Source of the DNA: CAMYLR01 sp041577935
GTDB taxonomy: Bacteria > Gemmatimonadota > Gemmatimonadetes > JACCXV01 > JAHWKZ01
DNA length: 6,712 nucleotides
Direction: 5' to 3'
Assembly (NCBI GenBank): GCA_041577935.1
Contig: JBFGIA010000111.1
Coordinates: 1-6,712 of the forward strand
In this document: in pieces, positions 5,326-6,712 of the stretch
Numbering within the stretch: position 1 is the first letter of the stretch
Layout: each line of letters begins with the position of its first letter
The notes under the pieces: generated by a model
Told to the model about the DNA's origin: nothing
What the model saw: the letters and a program-made list of their open reading frames with translations, nothing else
Databases searched by the model: none
Position numbers and translations under genes: made by a program

Positions 5326-5684
5326 GGCCGGCAAACCTCGACTTCCACCCGATCCACGGGACCTGGCAACGCCGCCCATGGCTTGCGGCAGCAGATTCGA
5401 ACTTTCTCGACCCGTTCCAGAGCGATGACTCGATCTGCAATTCGCGCGCACAGCGCTTCCAGCAGGCGCGGAGCATGCTCTGGATCGTCGCTGATCGTAT
5501 CGCGAACCGCCTGGTATACCTGCCGATAGTCGATGCCCACGGTCAGTGAATCGGTATCGGCCGATTCGTCGAGATCGGCCATCACCTCCACGTCGACCTC
5601 GATTGGCTGGAGCATCTCTCGTTCGTGAGGCAAATCCCCGACCATGGCGTGGAACCGAATCCCAAGGAGCCGAATCGAGTCCAT
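5322..5684 (-). CDS. folB: Dihydroneopterin aldolase FolB
   Basis: FolB converts 7,8-dihydroneopterin to 6-hydroxymethyl-7,8-dihydropterin and glycolaldehyde in cytosolic folate synthesis. Starting at the ATG at 5684 gives 120 residues, the usual family length; the open frame extends upstream to 5834, but that extra part only shadows the preceding gene. Family landmarks are present: LLGIRFHAMVGDLPHERE with Glu21 at the substrate-binding position (Glu22 in S. aureus FolB), IEVDVEV, the tyrosine in GIDYRQVY (Tyr53), and the catalytic lysine in RKPWA (Lys101) near the C-terminus. Upstream, four bases separate it from the secreted-protein stop; no good Shine-Dalgarno is visible there, so translation may be coupled. 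Its TGA stop lies inside the ATGA that starts folK, the next enzyme in the pathway. Identity is firm; the start is slightly less so. Confidence 0.93.
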   Translation of the reverse strand: MDSIRLLGIRFHAMVGDLPHEREMLQPIEVDVEVMADLDESADTDSLTVGIDYRQVYQAVRDTISDDPEHAPRLLEALCARIADRVIALERVEKVRICCRKPWAALPGPVDRVEVEVCRP

Positions 5685-5688
5685 CGAT

Positions 5689-6712
5689 CTAGCGAGCGAC
5701 AAGCACGCGGATGGTTCGCTCGGCGCCACCGGTGACCAATCGGACAACGTAAACGCCGGCTGGTACGAATACGCCCGAATCGGCTTGACCATCCCAGGTG
5801 ACAGCTTGTTCCCCGGCGATAATGTCGCCGTCAACGAGCGTCCGCACGCGCTGACCCACCAAATCGAAAATGATCAACTCCACCCGGGCGCCGCCGCCAT
5901 CCCCCGGCACGGTAAACGGGATAGTGGTCTGTTGGCCGATTCTGAACGGGTTCGGGAAGTTCTGATCGAGCGCGACCGCGCTAGGTGGTGGCGGGGGGGG
6001 TGGCGGCGGAACGCCGAGCACACGATTGAAGTACGCCTCGCGGGCAGCCTCCGCAGCGGCTTGAAGGGCCGGTCGATCGGCTGCGGCGACTAACGCCACA
6101 GCGACGGTGTCCGAAGCGCCTACGCCTAGTGTCAACGGGCCACGGCCGATGATCTGAAAAGCGTCCTGTGGTTGTGTGACGCTGGTTTGCGTTTGTCCGC
6201 TTGTGAGCGCGTTCCACTTTTCTTGGTCAGAAAACTCTCCGCTGAATAGATCCGGTGCCTCGGCTGGAACCAGCGCCGTACCCGGATTGCCGACGGTACT
6301 GCTGACGATCTCAGCCCGCGTGAGCGCCGTAAATGAGATCTGCGCCAGCGGTGCGTCGTCGAGCCAGACCACACCCAGAGCCGGCTGACCCACCTGGGTA
6401 CCGGCGACGAGACCCAACCGACGCGACGGGTCCCAATCGACCGTTTCCGCGATGCCACCAGCCTCGTCGGGTAGGTCCCAATCGGCGAACAGCCCGGCGC
6501 GTAGACCGCCTATCGTCTGCGATGACGTGTTCGTGAGTACGAACTGGAGCAACACAAAGGTGTCCTCGCCCTGTTCGGCGAACGCAAAACTCTCCTGACG
6601 TACGTCGATACCGAGTGGCGCCAACGCGTGCCGATCATCATAACGCGCCGTGATGCGTTGACCTCCGGCGGCCTCATCGACGACCATGGGTGAGCCGGCG
6701 AGCGGGAACCAG
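5689..6712 (-). CDS. Secreted protein, C-terminal part, with FlgD-like/type IX sorting domain (5' end outside window)
   Basis: The frame is open to the right edge: eight codons (WFPLAGSP) precede the first ATG at 6687 with no stop, so that ATG is probably internal and the protein is longer than the 340 residues visible. The last ~97 residues form a typical FlgD-like/type IX sorting domain: NFPNPF near the domain start, then beta-strand segments around IIFDLVGQRVRTL, TWDG and VPAGVYVVRL, ending in a short basic tail. A run of nine prolines separates it from the upstream part. That upstream part is beta-rich and contains VLTNTSSQTIGGLRAGLFADWDL, split here as VLTNTSSQ and GLFADWD; such segments occur in the C-terminal regions of secreted peptidases and surface proteins of FCB-group bacteria. 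No catalytic motif is visible, so the enzyme class, if any, is unknown. It ends four bases before folB, with no apparent functional link. The sorting domain is confident; the rest is inference. Confidence 0.8.
   Translation of the reverse strand, partial: WFPLAGSPMVVDEAAGGQRITARYDDRHALAPLGIDVRQESFAFAEQGEDTFVLLQFVLTNTSSQTIGGLRAGLFADWDLPDEAGGIAETVDWDPSRRLGLVAGTQVGQPALGVVWLDDAPLAQISFTALTRAEIVSSTVGNPGTALVPAEAPDLFSGEFSDQEKWNALTSGQTQTSVTQPQDAFQIIGRGPLTLGVGASDTVAVALVAAADRPALQAAAEAAREAYFNRVLGVPPPPPPPPPSAVALDQNFPNPFRIGQQTTIPFTVPGDGGGARVELIIFDLVGQRVRTLVDGDIIAGEQAVTWDGQADSGVFVPAGVYVVRLVTGGAERTIRVLVAR

Noticed and set aside
1..6712. Defence island, prophage, transposon or secondary-metabolite cluster
   Set aside because: All ten genes are co-directional and belong to housekeeping or widespread families; no transposase, integrase, tRNA edge or inverted terminal repeat was seen.

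Overview
The window looks like ordinary chromosome from a GC-rich, free-living bacterium. Every gene I can support lies on the minus strand, so transcription runs from the right edge to the left. Two clues point to the FCB/Gemmatimonadota-type lineages (for example Gemmatimonadota or Rhodothermota). One is a secreted protein with a C-terminal NFPNPF-type (FlgD-like/type IX) sorting domain. The other is a stand-alone LytR_C protein next to an HD-domain YqeK homologue. The phylum is an inference from gene style and was not tested.

Layout in transcription order: (1) 6712-5689, the C-terminal part of a secreted protein that continues beyond the window; (2) folB 5684-5322 and folK 5325-4843, two consecutive pterin steps of folate synthesis; (3) panB 4852-4055 and panC 4058-3198, pantothenate synthesis; (4) 3208-2183, a GlmU-like uridylyltransferase with a shortened left-handed beta-helix; (5) 2205-1582, a YqeK-like HD phosphohydrolase; (6) 1579-1052, a small membrane-anchored LytR_C protein; (7) after a 79-base gap, the only real spacer here, 972-403, a TraR/DksA-like zinc-finger protein with a long lysine-rich repeat tail; (8) 381-1, the N-terminal two thirds of cytidylate kinase, which starts at TTG and runs off the left edge.

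From folB to lytR_C the genes overlap or nearly touch (ATGA and GTGA junctions, overlaps of 10, 11 and 23 bases, gaps of 2 to 4 bases), which is the layout of a translationally coupled operon. The metabolic link is clear: FolB and FolK lead to tetrahydrofolate, and PanB uses 5,10-methylene-tetrahydrofolate as its one-carbon donor, so the cofactor and its user are co-expressed. The gap before the DksA-like gene holds a perfect 7-bp hairpin and a possible sigma70-like promoter, so that gene and cmk may form a second unit.

I found no CRISPR array, transposon, tRNA, rRNA, phage or defence genes. The most unusual items are the DksA-like protein (tandem 36-bp repeats encoding a histone-H1-like tail, and a C-C-C-H instead of C4 zinc site) and the acetyltransferase-less GlmU. 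I do not see a clearly new biological system; the rest is housekeeping metabolism.
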